From positions 1,116,001 through 1,180,000 of the forward strand of contig BDSL01000021.1 of assembly GCA_003116995.1 (NCBI GenBank): a stretch of 64,000 nucleotides of DNA. Direction: 5' to 3'. Shown one piece after another: positions 12,001 through 37,200 of this stretch (positions are counted from its first letter, which is position 1; each line of letters opens with the position of its first letter). Made by a program: the position numbers and the translations under genes. Source of the DNA: Yamagishiella unicocca (Eukaryota > Chlorophyta > Chlorophyceae > Chlamydomonadales > Volvocaceae). The notes under the pieces are model-generated. The model was not told where the DNA came from. It ran no database searches and saw only the letters and a program-made list of their open reading frames with translations.

Positions 12001-13740
12001 TAAACGGCTTTTTCTCGCATCCACGGGTCTTCCTCGAAACCTCTCCCATAGGGCTCTCTCCCACTCCCAGGTCAGTCTCAGTCTCCTCGCTACCCCAGCA
12101 CACGCACCTGCAGGGTTCCCCCCAGCAGCATGTGCTGCGCCTGCGGGATGTGAAGAGGCTGCTGCACCGAGGCGGGCGCGTCCTCCGGGCCCCCCGCCGC
12201 CCCTTCCCCCGCCAGCAGCAAGTCCCCCGTAGCCACACAGCAACCCACGTCCTCCTCGACCGGGCCCAGGCCAACCAGCTCCAGGGCTGTGCTCGGGCCC
12301 CTGCGGGAGGGGGAAGAGAGCAGCCGGGCCAGTCCCGCCGTGGACCCCCCAGCTGCTGCTTCGGGCGCCGCCGCCGCGGCAGCAGTAGATGCTGCTGCCG
12401 CCGCACTACTGGATGCCCCCGCCGCTGCTGCCGCCGCCGCCGCTGCTGCCGCCGCCGCTGCTGCTGCTGCTGCTGGATCTGGATCTGGATCCGGCGCCGA
12501 CACGGCGTGCTTGAGGATGCCGTTGCCGGAGGCTGTTCGGACGCGCAGAGGGGCTCCCCCGTAGCCCCCCGACTGCACGCCCGCTGGCCCTCGTGTCGAG
12601 GAACGGGTCGACAGGCTCGTGGTGGAGGGAGGCAAACCCGCACTAGGGCCCGGGTCGGCGGTCAGGCGGCCACCAGACAGGGGCGTGCGCCGCGGGCCGG
12701 CACTCATTGGTCGCCGCTGACTGGGGCCGCCGCCGCCGCCGCCGCCAGCGCCGGCGGTGCCGTTTCGCGCCAAGCCCTGCGCCGCCGTCGCCGGTGACGG
12801 CGGCCGACCCAAGCCCGCGCCCCCGCCCGGCGTTGCCCACGCCCAAGCGGCACTGCCGTACATACCGGTAGCGCCGCCGCTACCGTTACCGTTACCGTTG
12901 TTGGTACCGTTGCTGCCCGTGAACGACGCCCGCGAGGAGCGGAAGGCCCGCAGGGGACCGTTGGAGGACGGCGGCGGTCCGATGGCGCCGCTGGCGCCGC
13001 CGCTGTTCGCCCGCATGAAGTGCGTCAGCACGGACGATCCGCCGCCGCCGCTGCCGCCGCTGGCGTCGAGGCCCTCTCCCCTTAAGGATCCGCCACGACC
13101 CACTGACGACGCCCGTGCGCTCGTAGCGCGGAGGCACCCCAGAGACCCCGGAGATGGCCCGAAGCCAAACGCATCGCCGCTGCCGCCTGCGCCGGAACGC
13201 CTGCGTGCGCTTTTGATCGGCAGCGGCAGCGCGACGAAGTCCCTCAGCTGCGGCGTATCGAGCAGCAGCGCGGGCGACACCGTGGGCTTGGCCCAAGCGC
13301 CGATCCAGGAGGGCAAGCCGGGTGCTGGCAGCCGGGAGGCTTTGGGACTGGGGCTGGGGCTGGGGCTGGGATTGGAGGAGGGGTCCTCACTGGCGCCGGC
13401 CGCATCGTGGGTGCTGACTCCGCCCCCGTCGTCGCCTTCGGCCTTCTGCGGAGGCAGGAGTGGCAGCACCCAAGGCATTTCGGGGGACTGGGGTGCGTGG
13501 GTCGTGGGTCGATGGTGAGCAGATGTGTGGGGATTGGATGCTTACCGCGCCGATGGCTTGCAGATAAAGTAACGGAAGCACGATAGGGTTGTAGATGTTT
13601 GTGAGTTTTGAGGACAGCACAGGAATTGGGAGGTGTGACATGCCCAACGCCGCGTAGACGGCGATCATAGATGCCATAAGAAATGGCACAAACATCCCCA
13701 GTAAGTCTTCCGTCATCGTTTTCAGGCGGCGAACAGGCAT
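9014..13740 (-). CDS. Right-handed beta-helix (pectin-lyase-fold) repeat protein with hydrophobic N-terminus
   Basis: Four minus-strand exons read 13740-13546, 13445-12108, 11713-10070 and 9340-9014, all joining in phase 0, giving 1167 residues. Residues about 10-65 hold two hydrophobic stretches (around FVPFLMASMIAVYAALGM and PIVLPLLYLQAIGA), a possible signal anchor or membrane hairpin. About 440 residues of Ala/Gly/Pro/Ser-rich low complexity follow. From about residue 520 come a TIRIQNRTVILHNCTL-type start and many 22-25 residue coils of the form GxxVxLxxCxxxxNxxxGVxV, typical of parallel beta-helix repeats. The last exon ends in a run of nine Glu. Such folds bind or cleave polysaccharides or act as scaffolds; no catalytic residues can be assigned. 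The reading frame also runs through the third intron to 9788, but the aag/gtgggc donor at 10070 and in-phase acceptor favour splicing. Function unknown. Confidence 0.7.
9355..9785 (+). repeat. gtcagggaggg minisatellite in beta-helix gene intron
   Basis: About 430 bp of 11-12 bp units (gtcagggagggg) with interspersed gtccagggaggg variants, inside intron 10069-9341. Long open frames on both strands here come from the repeat. Confidence 0.9.
11992..12041 (+). repeat. Family A dispersed intronic repeat, copy 3
   Basis: This copy shares cgtcttttctaaacggcttt and catccacgggtcttcctcga with the copies at 1210 and 3695. It lies in intron 12107-11714 of the minus-strand beta-helix gene, so it is antisense to its host. 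Confidence 0.75.
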
Positions 13741-15193
13741 TCGGCGCTGCCAAGCACAGACCTAACGCTAAATTGCAGGGATGCCGACGCCCACGCACAA
13801 CAGACAAGCAATCACAAAACGTGCATCACTTAAATATCACCATGAATTGCTCATACGTGCAGAATGTTGACCTCTAGTGTCCAAAACGACGTTCTGCATG
13901 GCAACTTGCGCACCTGAACGTCCACCGAAGGCATAGCTGTGTACCCGCGTTTCTAGGTGTACAAAATGAGCACTTGGGTGTGCACCCAGCTAGGCAGCCG
14001 TTCTCCAAGCCATTCAAGGCGGCCAGTGCTTTTACAGTCGAGCAAAACCAACAGCCAGCAAGTTGAATTGGATTGTCATCCGTGCCGAGCTGTCACATAC
14101 AGCAACAATAGTTCGTGTTCCATATTTTCGTCGTGAAGGGAAGGCACGTCATGAATGCAGTACAACACCGAAAAGATCAACTGCTTGGCACCTGGCACCA
14201 GCTTAGGAAGGGTTTTTGTTTATGCGCAATTTCGAGCGCAATTGTAAGCGCGCATCTCATGTTTTCATAGCCTCCCCGCCGCCATAAAAAACCTGGCAAG
14301 TTCCCTGCGTAAAAGTGCTACAGTCCAAGTGGTCGTCGTCGTGCAAACCGATTGTAAGGACGTGAAGGCATGGGACCGCATCTGTAACCTCCCTTCCCGC
14401 CATCAACCTCACGTCACTGCTGTTTTCCCCATTGCATTGGCGCCTTAGCGCTGGGATGCAAAGATCACCCACGGGTCTGAGTAATCCCCTGAGGCCAGGC
14501 TGGTCCAGGTTCTGGGCTTTTGGCTGCCTGGTACACCTACTTCTGAGCCGGAGAGATCCTAATCCACCGATGCACGCCTAGTAATCCTTGGGCTTGTAGG
14601 CAGTAACTGGATGTAATTCCCAAACTGTAGGCAAATAATTCCCCCGTTCTGGCATAGCCAAAATCTCAAAAACCACAGCCTTGAAGGGCCTCGTAACCCC
14701 CACGATCTGCCGGCCACCTCCACGGGCCATCCGCTATCGCTGACCCCCCCCCAACGTGGATGTCAGTGGCTCGTACCAACTGTAAACGTGCGATAACTGG
14801 TGGGGCCCTACGAGTTCCAGCCACGAGCACCAGCTAGATGGCTGCTATCTGATGGCAGGTAGTGGTAGCAAGTGCAGCGGCAGGTGACCCATTACGGGCT
14901 TTTGGGCGTAGCAAATTTTAGGACACTTGTGCCGGTGCATTTCAATCTCATTTGGCTTCAACTGTTCCCAAAGCCCCCCGGGTGCGAAGGCACCGCCGCC
15001 GAACGACCGCACTTGGACCATGCATGATAATCTGTGACAGTCAGTCCCTGTCAGTCAAACACGTAAAGCCGACGACAACGGACATGGCTAACAACACTGA
15101 AGCTGGCACGCTCGCTTGCTCCACCTCCACATCCCGCTAAAGTACTCCCATTCCGTCAATCCTCATCCATTGCGTCCTCGTCCTTCCATTCCT
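13741..15193. other. Intergenic: SMC3 3' UTR and beta-helix gene promoter
   Basis: Both flanking genes are on the minus strand, so this 1.45 kb should hold the SMC3 3' UTR and the beta-helix promoter. Base composition is clearly less GC-rich than in the exons. A minus-strand TGTAA (plus ttaca at 14032) is a weak poly(A) candidate. I see no gene and no clear TATA box. Confidence 0.45.
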
Positions 15194-27456
<12,263 letters not shown>

Positions 27457-28257
27457 TTCGTCAGCGACTGCGGTGCACCGTTGGTGGATTGTGCTGCTCC
27501 AAATGCTCCAATTTAACTAAAGATTGGATATGGTTGGTTCCTATGCGCTTAGATAGTCAGAGCTGTATGGTCGGAATTTCGCGGGAGAGAGTCCAAGGTG
27601 CGCCGATTCAGCGCAAGGGCGCGTAAACAGTAGGCATCCCATAGTTACTAGTGAAGTGAATCCAAAAGTGCAAGTAAGCTTCATTAGGAGTCGATGCACA
27701 GGTGAAATGCCGCCCTGAAAGTCATGCTGCGCGTGCCATGTCGTACTCCATGCAATGTGCTTGCCAAGGGAATGGGACGACGTGCAATCTGCCACTATTT
27801 TCAGCATATGGTTTGCCTCGGTAATTAGTGCTAAGGCGAAGCAGGTACAATTACAGAGCAGACTGCCATGCTTTCCTACATTTACTCATTTTCTCCTCAC
27901 TATTTTAGGATAAGTGAAAGCATAATATAATAACGCAAGTTTACACATACGTTCTATAGGCTGCCTTTCCTGAGTTAAGACGACTAGACAAACATCAAGT
28001 GTTACACGCGTGTCAACCCCTGAAATAGCAATTGGTTGCCTTTCTATACTATAGATATTGTGCTGGAAAGCCTGAGTATTGACGACAGAGCCCACCTGGG
28101 CCGCCGCTCGCTGTCGGCGGCGGAGCACGGAAGCCAAATTACAAGCGAGTAACACTGGCGTGTTTCCTATAGCTAAGGCTTTACAGCGGCGACCTACAAC
28201 AATCTATTGCAAACAGCCGCCAGTTGGACGCCTCTCGTTCGCCATCGTGGGGCAAGC
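27457..28257. promoter_or_regulatory. Divergent promoter region between SMC3 and BMS1
   Basis: 801 bp separate the two start codons, which point away from each other. Composition is AT-richer than in the genes. No canonical TATA box can be assigned with confidence. Both genes are growth-linked housekeeping genes, so a shared bidirectional promoter is a reasonable inference. Confidence 0.55.
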
Positions 28258-31200
28258 ATGGCCGGCAAGGAGCACCGCAAATCGAAGGCCGGCAAAAAGG
28301 CCGAGAAGCGAAAAGCGGCGGACAAGAAGAAGCGCGGAGTGACGGATGAACAGCGGAAGCAGAACCCAAAGGCGTTTTCCTTCCAGTCCGCCTTCAAGGC
28401 TAAGGCGCAGCAGTCCCGCAGCGCAGAACGGGAGCAGAAGCGCTTGCATGGTACGACTCCTCTCATGGGTGCCGCCCGACCTCCGACCGCTGGGGACGTG
28501 GAATGTGAACCCCTGTTGCTCGACCTAGAGGGGGGCCGCCAGGGGCACAGTTGGGGTTTAGGCAGTTGCCGCTACACGCCCCACCAGGGAAACACTTGGG
28601 TTGCCAAAGGGCGTTCATTTTTTGACCGTCGGATATGCTTACGAAGCTCACAGCGGCCGTGCACATAGTCCGGCTCCTAGGTCTGCTTGCGGGTTCCAGC
28701 CGGTTATCGGCCGCCTGTGCCAACGCTCATTATGGGGCCGCGCCCTGCCTCGCCGCCGTTCCGCTGACGGAAACCTCCCGCCCGTGCAGCTCCCCTGCTG
28801 GACAAGGCGACGGAGGAGCCGCCCCCGTTCATCGTTCTGGTGCAAGGCCCACCTGGGGTGGGTCCGGAGTGCTGGGGGGGTACGGGGCGCTGGGGGGGAT
28901 TTGATAAGGGAATCCGCGAATCCAGGGGGGGAGGGAGGTTATGGGCGCTAGGGGGCCCAGCCGGGGTGTCAGGGTGGAGCGGCAGCTCGTTGGGGAGTAG
29001 AGGGACCTGGGCTCGCGGTATGGGATCTGGGTCGGGCGTTTCCGCCTCATACGGCCTCGACCCAGATCTGCCGCCGCCACCACCACCGCAACCGCCATTC
29101 CCACCGCCGCAGCACCTGTCTCATTTACCTCTCCACCCCTCTCCCCTCGTCCCCTCCACCCCTCGCCCCTCCTCCCCTCCTCCGCCTAACCGCCCAGGTG
29201 GGTAAGTCCACGCTGATCCGCTGCCTGGTGAAGCACTACACGAGGCAGAACCTGGCCGACGTGCGCGGACCGATCACGGTGGTCGCCGGCAAGAAGCGGC
29301 GCATCACGATTGTGGAGTGCCCCTCCGACCTGTGCGGAATGATGGTGGGTGGCGTGGAGGGTATGGGACGAGGAGGTTGGGAGGGTATGGGACGAGGAGG
29401 TTGGCCTCATAACATAACGGTGGGCGCTCGCCTCCCTATTCCCCACGTGGGACTGTCGGTCTGCTGGTGGGGCTGGGTTTGGCCCGGGTATTCGGGAAGC
29501 TTCTAGCACCGTGTGGATGAGGTGGCATGGCTCCGAAGCCAGCATTGACGTCATGCGAGACGGGTGCCTGGGATGCGAGGTGGAGTGCAGGCATGTTGGC
29601 CGCGAGCAACGGCTAGTGGCGCCACTGTCGTTGGCACCCTGCGGCGCTAGCGGCGCCCTCTTTGGGCGCAGCAGCGGCGACGGAGGCTCCGGAGCACCCA
29701 AATTTGTCGACTACGCTTCACCTCTCCACCCCGCCCGGGCTGGCTCGCTGATCCCTGCGGAGCATCGGTGACGACAACAACCCCGCCCCCGTCCCCGGCT
29801 TCCGTTGCGCCTACTCCCCCTCCCTATCCTGCCCTCGCCTGCACTGACCTCACCTGCGCTGTGCACTGCTTGGCGGTTGGCCGTTGCAGGACGCCGCCAA
29901 GTATGCGGACCTGGTGCTGCTGCTGGTGGACGGCTCGTTCGGCCTGGAGATGGAGACGTTTGAGTTCCTCAACCTACTGCAGGTGGGGCAGGAAGGCAGG
30001 CAGGCGGGGGGCAAAGGCCGGAGGGCGGAAGGTACTGTCAGGGCCATCTGGGTCACTGTCGGCAGGTGTACACCCACAGGTGCCTCAATCCCCATCACCT
30101 ACAGATGTACTAGGCAGCCGCAATCAGCACCACCGACGGTGTCTTAGGGCGCCCTCCCAACCAGCTGCACGCGCACCCCTGCTCAGTCCATTGGCTGCTG
30201 CGGGGCTTCCGATCCTCCGCAACCCCCCCTCGCGACCCAGCTTTAGTACCCTGCCTTCCTTCCTGCCTTCCTTCCTGCCTCCCGTATTGCCTTCATGCCG
30301 TCCTTCCTTCATGCCTTGCTGCCTGCCCTCAGGTTCATGGCTTCCCCAAGGTGATGGGCGTGCTGACCCATCTGGACGGCTTCCGCGACCCAGCGCGCCT
30401 CAAGAAGACCAAGAAGAAGCTCAAGCAGCGCTTCTGGACGGAGATCTATGACGGAGCCAAGCTCTTCTACCTCAGCGGCCTGCAGCACGGTGCGTATGCG
30501 TAGTGGGATGTGGGGCGAATGTTTAGTGCGTATGTGTAGTGGGGTGAGGGGTTGGCGAGAAGACCCGGTTACACGACATAGGAGACGGAGGACGAGGCGG
30601 GGGCCGGTGGTGGACGATTTGAAGGGGCTGACGTCTAACATGGGCTGCAGAACCACAAGCGCAGGAAAGAGGGCGCGCGTGCAACCTCCATCGCGTCCCT
30701 GTGCGGCAACTGAACCCTGAAAACCCTTCCTTCCTCCCCATCTCCCGCGGCATCGGCTGCCGCTGCTGCCGCTGCTGCTGCTGCTGCAGGCAAGTACCTG
30801 AAGCGCGAGGTGCTCAACATGGCTCGCTTCATCTCCGTCATGAAGCATCGTCCGCTGACGTGGCGGCTGGCGCATCCGTACACGCTGGTGGATCGCCTCG
30901 AGGTGGGGACTTACCTAAGAACCTGGCCGGGAGGGGGCGTGGAGGGGGCCCTTTCGACGAGCTACGGAGTGTAAAATGCAATGGAAAGGGAGAACACTCT
31001 CAGTGGAGGCACGGAGTGCAGTGTTGGACTGGATTTGGGTGTGTGTAAGTGAGGGGGAGGGGGAAGATCGGCGTGAGGAACAGAGGCAGGTTACAGAGCC
31101 CCGACCGAGCCTCGAACTCGCGTCTTGACTTTTGTCCCACCCTGCCCCTGTGACGCGTCGGCACGCCACGTCAGGACATCACCCCCCGGGAGGTGATCCG

Positions 31201-34200
31201 CGCCAACCCCAAGTGCGATCGTGACGTCATCCTGTACGGCTACATGCGGGGCACCAACATCAAGCCCCAGCAGCGAGTGCACATCGCCGGAGTGGGCGAC
31301 TTCACGATCCAGGTGCGGTGGAGGCGGGGCCGGGGCCGGGGGCTGGCAGGGCTGAGGGTCAGCGACCAGGCGGTGGGGCGGGTGTGACCCGCGGGTCACG
31401 CCCGGGGCCTTTGGCAATGGAGGTAACCACGTCTGCTTGCAGCCGTGCAACAGCTTCCCCCAGCAATTGGCTTGCCTCTCCGTACGCCTCCGCACCCTCC
31501 CCCTCCCTGGACCCTCTCTCTTCCCAACACCCCATGCACCCTCCCCCTTCCCCTCTTTTTTGTAATCCCCCTCTCCACTGGCCCCTCTACCCCCAGGAGC
31601 TGGACTCGCTTCCTGACCCCTGCCCGCTGCCAGAGAGCGTCAAGCGCCGCGGCCTGAACGACAAGGAGCGCCTGCTGTACGCGCCCATGGCGGACGTGGG
31701 GGGCCTGCTGTACGACAAGGACGCGGTGTACATCGACATCCCCGACTGGAAGGTCGGTACGGCACGATACCTCAGATGGGGCACGTGGCAACCGTCTCGT
31801 CGTACCTTCGCGCGGTACAGTGCGTACCTACGTCTGTGACCGGTTACCGCTCGTGTCTCGCCCATTATAACCCTCGTGGCTCTTACCTTTGTGGAGGTCT
31901 GGAGCCCACTAACGAGTACTACTGAACCCCGGTTCGATCCCGACCTGCGTCCGCAGGTTCAGTACACGGGCGACTCTGGGAGGCCGGCAGACGAGGGCGA
32001 GGCCATGGTGCGGAGACTGCAGGTGAGTCATCCAGGAGGCGGTCAAGAGATGACCCGTTAGGGTGGTGGTGGTCGTGGTGGTGGTGGTGCTGCTGCTGGC
32101 AGCACGCCGCCGGCGGCGCGGCGATGTGTATTATATTCTCTGAGGCATATATTCTTCTACGGCACCAACCGACACCTTTCCCCTGCCCCGCGCTGCTGCG
32201 TCCCCTGCTACGCCCCCCACCAGACCACGCAGGAGCCCGTGGACGAGGCGCTGCGGCGGGGGAGGATCCAGATGTTTCCGGGCGGCCGGGACATTGGCGA
32301 GGACGACGACGAGGAGGACGAGGAGGGGGGCTCCAGCGGCAGTGAAGATGACGAGGAGGGGAGCATGAGCGGCAGTGAGGACGATGAGGAGGAGGAGGAG
32401 GAGGAGGGAGAGGAGGAGGAGGACGGAGGTGTGTGACGGGGGCTTGTGGGGTAGGGGGGCCCCGCTGGGGATGTTGGGCGGCAGCGGCGGGTACGGCCAG
32501 GAAGCGACGTGGGTTTGTGGTTTGGGTTTGGTCTGCGATTTGGGTTGGGTTTGTGATCTGGGTTGGGTTTGTGATCTGGGTTGGGTTTGTGATCTGGGTT
32601 GGGTTTGTGATCTGGGTTGGGTTTGTGATCTGGGTTGGGTTTGTGATCTGGGTTGGGTTTGTGATCTGGGTTGGGTTTGTGATCTGGTTGGGTTTTGGAT
32701 CTGGGTTGGGTTTGTAATCTGGGTTGGGTCCGCGATTTGGGTTGGGTTTGTAATCTGGGTTGGGTCCGCGATTTGGGTTGGGTTTGTAATCTGGGTTGGG
32801 TCCGCGATTTGGGTTGGGTTTGTAATCTGGGTTGGGTCCGCGATTTGGGTTGGGTTTGTGATTTGGGTTGGGTTCGTGATTTGGGTTGGGTTCGTGATTT
32901 GGGTTGGGTTCGTGATTTGGGTTGGGTTCGTGATTTGGGTTGGGTCCGCGATTTGGGTTGGGTTTGTGATTTGGGTTGGGTTCGTGATTTGGGTTGGGTT
33001 CGTGATTTGGGTTGGGTTCGTGATTTGGGTTGGGTTCGTGATTTGGCCGCATAACGCCGCCGGCGCCCCAAACCCGCATGGCCCTTCCCCGCCCCATTCG
33101 GCTTCCGCCCTCGCGCCCGTCCCGCCACACGCCCTCAGGCCTTGTCGACCCGCACAAGGTGCTGCGTCGCGGCATGCCCCGAAGCGGCCCCCCGGTGAAG
33201 GGCGCGGACGGCAGGGTGAGGCGGGCTGCGCTGTTCGGGAGCCAGGCGGTTGCGGTGCAGCGGCCCGAGGACGGCTCTGACGATGACGACGAGGAGGAAG
33301 AGGAGGAGGAGGAGGAGGTGGAGGAGGAGGGGGCCGGCGGCAGGCGGCAGCAGCAGGCGCGGAAGCGGCGGAGGCTGGCTGACGGCCGGGCGGTTGCGTC
33401 CGGCGACGAGGAGGAGGAGGAGGAGGAGGAGGAGGGGGAGGCCAGCGAAGATGACTCCGAAGGTGAGAGGCTGGCAGATGACCGCGTCCAGTAGGAGGTG
33501 TTGCGGCTGGGCGTCGTTCTTCGCCCACCGCTGATTGCGACGCCAGCGCTGCCGCACACGGACACACACCCGCACTTATGAACGCCGGCGACGTGCTTTC
33601 CATCCATCTGGACGTCAGCAATGCTTCCCATGCAGCGTAACGTCTCGGCAACCTAACGCTGACACTTAACACTGGCTCCCCTCTCGGCACCCCCCTCGAC
33701 ACCACCTACAGGCCTGGGTGGCGCGGCGAAGTGGAAGGCCAGCATGTCCGCCCGTACCTCGTCATTCTTCACCGAGCGCTCGTCCGACCTGGCGGCCTTC
33801 GTGTACGGCAAGCGGTCGGTGGCCGCCGCCGCCGGCGAGGACGACGAGGACGAGGACGGCGGCGGCGCCGGTGGTGACGGCAAGGGTCTGGGCGACATTG
33901 ATGACGACGAGGGTGACGGCAGCGGGGACAGCGACGATGACTTCTTCCGGCTGAAGCAGCGCTCCGACAAGTCAGAGCGGGCGCGGTCCGGGAGCCTTGA
34001 GGCAGTGGACGGTGGGTGGTCGGGTGGGCTGGGGGGGTTGGGGGTTGGGGAGAACCTGGGGGGAGGGGGCACGGAGGGCGGAGGCGTGGGCGTAGGGGCG
34101 GCTGGAGGCGGCAGACACGGCGCCTGAGAGGAGGCATCAGTGGGCGCCTGCCAACCCAATGCAACCGGTGCCGCGCATGGTCACTGGGTTGCTGCTGTGA

Positions 34201-37200
34201 ACTTGTTGGTAGTAACTGTACTGTTACAGTGGGAATGGAAGGTTTGCGGCGCCGGGATTCCTCAAAAGTGCTGGCAGATTACTTTAGTTTTGGATCCGTT
34301 GTCGACCGACCCGTCATCACGCAGCACCCTAACCCCCAACCGCCAACCGCTCATCCTCACCAACCCCCATGATCCCTCCCTGTACCCGCTCCTCCTGCTC
34401 CTCCTCCCCCAGCGTTGGATACCTGCCGGGTGATGCCCGGGCCGCAGGCGCTATCCGTCTGGCGCGGCGATGGCGGCGCGCAGATGCTGGCGGCGCTCCG
34501 GAACCGCTTCGTGACGGGCGACTGGGCGGAGGGGCAACGGCGGGCGGAGGCGCGGCCGGGCGGCTCGGATGACGAGGATGATGGACTGGGCGGCTCGGAC
34601 GATGAGGTGCGTGGACGGGTATGGTTACTGGTACTGGCAGCCCGGGGGGTGGTGGGTGCGGAATCGGGCGCGGTGGTGGAGACTTGTGCGGGGAACAAGT
34701 GGAGTCGTGCGCAACGAGTCCTGCGCAGTAGGTTGAGCGTAGAGCCTGGGAATCGAACCGGGGACTTCAGCAAGAAGGCGCGCGCCGCCTCGCTGCGCGA
34801 AGACGGAGACGGCGAGCCGGGAGTCCCGAATGACGCCCGCAGCGCGGCGCTTTGGCGTGCAGGTGTTTGGGGACTTTGAGGACCTGGAGACGGGCAAGAA
34901 GGGGACGGCAGCCGCCGGCGGCGGCGGCGACGCCGTGGCGGCCGCGGCTCTCCGGGCCATCGGCGACGCGCGAGCGGAGGCGGAGCGGCTGCGCGCTGTC
35001 AAGGCCGCCAAAAAGGCCGCCTTCGACTCGGCGTACGACACCAAGGGCGGCAAGAAGAAGGGCGGCGGCGGCGACGGCGATGAGGAGGGCGGCGGCGGCA
35101 GCGGCGGGGAGGAGGGCGAGGGGGAGCAGGGCGGCAAGAAGGGCAAGAAGGGCAAGCCAGGTGGGGGGGCGGAGCGCGCTGCCGGTTACTGCGCTCGCTG
35201 GACTCCTACCCCGCGCCATTCCTCTCACGCCCCTGCTGCTCATTGGTGTCGGTCCATGGGTTTCGTTCCATGGGTTTCGTTCCATGGGTTTCGTTCCATA
35301 GGTTTCGGTCCATGGGTTTCGGTCCATAGGTTTCGGTCCATGGGTTTCGGTCCATAGGTTTCGGTCCATGGGTTTCGGTCCATGGGTTTCGGTCCATGGG
35401 TTTGCACCCTAAACCTCAGCCCAACCCCGGCCCCGTTGCGGAGCACGGGTATCCTCCTCCCCCGCTCAGTCCGTCACCGGCTCACACCACGGGTTTGTAA
35501 AACACACACACCCCCCTCCTGCGCCACTGTCCCCCCCCCCGATTCGCGGATTCTCCTTTACCACCCCATCCCCTCCCCCCTGGAGCAGTTCGTGCCGGCC
35601 CCAAGGACGAGGAGACCTTTTACGACGCGATCAAGAAGGACATGGTGGCGCGCCAGACCGCCACCCGCACGCTGCTGGACGGACTGGACCCCGCTACCCG
35701 CCTCGCGATGGAGGGGCACCGGCCGGGGGCGTACGTGAGGCTCCGGTTCACCGGTGAGTGGCGCGACGAAGTGGCGGAAGGGGCCAGGGGGGCAGGGGGA
35801 CACCAGGCTGCAAGCCGCCTTCCCCCTCCAAGGGTCCCCCTCCCTCTTCCTCTCTTTCCCTCCTTCTCTTTCTCGCTTTCCCTTCTTCCCTTTCCCTTTC
35901 TCTCTTTCCCTCCTTCTCTTTCCCTCGTTCTCACTTTCCCTCCTTCTCCATCCGGCCATCCATCATCTAATGGTGCGCAAACGAAATCCAACCTGAATGC
36001 ATTGAGCCTCTCACTCTCCTTATCCTCCCCCCTTGCCCTCCCCCCTTGCCCTCCCCCCTTGCCCAGTGCCGACCTACGGGTTTCCGCTCATACCCGCCCT
36101 CATACCCGCCCTGTTCCTCCCCTGCTCCTCGCGCTCCACCCCCGGGGGCCCCCGCAGGACTGCCGTGCGAGCTGGTCACCCACCACGACCCGCGGCGGCC
36201 GCTGCTGGTGGGCGGCCTGGGCCAGGGCGAGGAGAAGCTGGGGATGATGCGACTGCGGTTCAAGAGGCACCGCTGGTTCCCCAAGCTGCTCAAGTGCCGC
36301 GACCCGTTGGTGTTCTCGGTGGGCTGGCGCCGCTTCCAGAGCCTGCCGGTCTATGCGCGTAAGCGGGGGCGAAGAGGAGGGGAGGGGAGGGGGGGAGGGG
36401 AGTAGGGGAGGGGAGGGGAGCAGCGGGGATGAATGTGTTGGTATGAGTGGACACACCTTAAGCTGCGAGGGAACACGGACAATGACGGACCCGCGGGTCG
36501 GTGGTTGCTGATGGAATCAGGGGCGTTATCTGAGGAAACGACTCATTCACACCTCGTCCCACCTGCAATCCTCTGAAAACCCTCGAAACCCCTCAAAACA
36601 CACCCGTGCCCTCCTTCCCCTTCCCCCTCCCCCATCCTCCGTCCCCCCCTTTCGTCCCCCCCCTTCGTCCTCCCTTCTCTCCCCCGCCAGTCGAGGACCA
36701 TAACCGGCGACTGCGCATGCTCAAGTACACGCCGGAGCACATGCACTGCATCGCCACCGTGTACGGCCCCCTGGCCCCGCCCAACAGCGGCGTGGCGGCG
36801 GTGCAGCGCCTGGACGGGCAGCTGGCGGGCTGGCGCATCGCAGCCACGGGGGTGGTTACGGAGCTGGACGCGGACGTGCGGGTGGTGAAGAAGCTCAAGC
36901 TGGTGCGTAGGGGGGGTAGAGCGTGTGTTTCGTGACAGGAGGGAAGGGGGTTTGAGAACTCCCTGAGATTTGTGACGGGAGGGCAGGGACGTGCGCGTGG
37001 TGTGAGAGGGAGCGTTTGCGAGCGGGCCTGCGGCAAGTCTTCCGCTTGACGTTGGCAGGCGGCAACAGATGGCGGAGCGGACAATGGTGATAAAGGTGTA
37101 CACCGGCCCCTCACCCCCCTCGCCCTCCATGGCGCCACCCTGCAGGTCGGCTCGCCCTTCAAGATCCACCGCCACACCGCCTTCGTGGGCGGCATGTTCA

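Noticed and set aside
14257..14472. 71-codon minus-strand frame in the SMC3/beta-helix gap
   Set aside because: Too short, no motif, no splice partners and no conservation evidence.
31060..31170. tRNA-like T-arm (minus-strand cgcgagttcgaggctcggtc)
   Set aside because: No D-arm box A, acceptor pairing or anticodon stem could be found at the right spacing.
31919..33705. Long minus-strand frames rich in ITNPTQ / NPNHEP repeats
   Set aside because: They are shadows of the 18-bp minisatellite and of BMS1 exons 10-11 on the other strand.
34730..34780. tRNA-like gggaatcgaaccggggac
   Set aside because: The T-stem does not pair well and it lies inside a BMS1 intron without the other arms.
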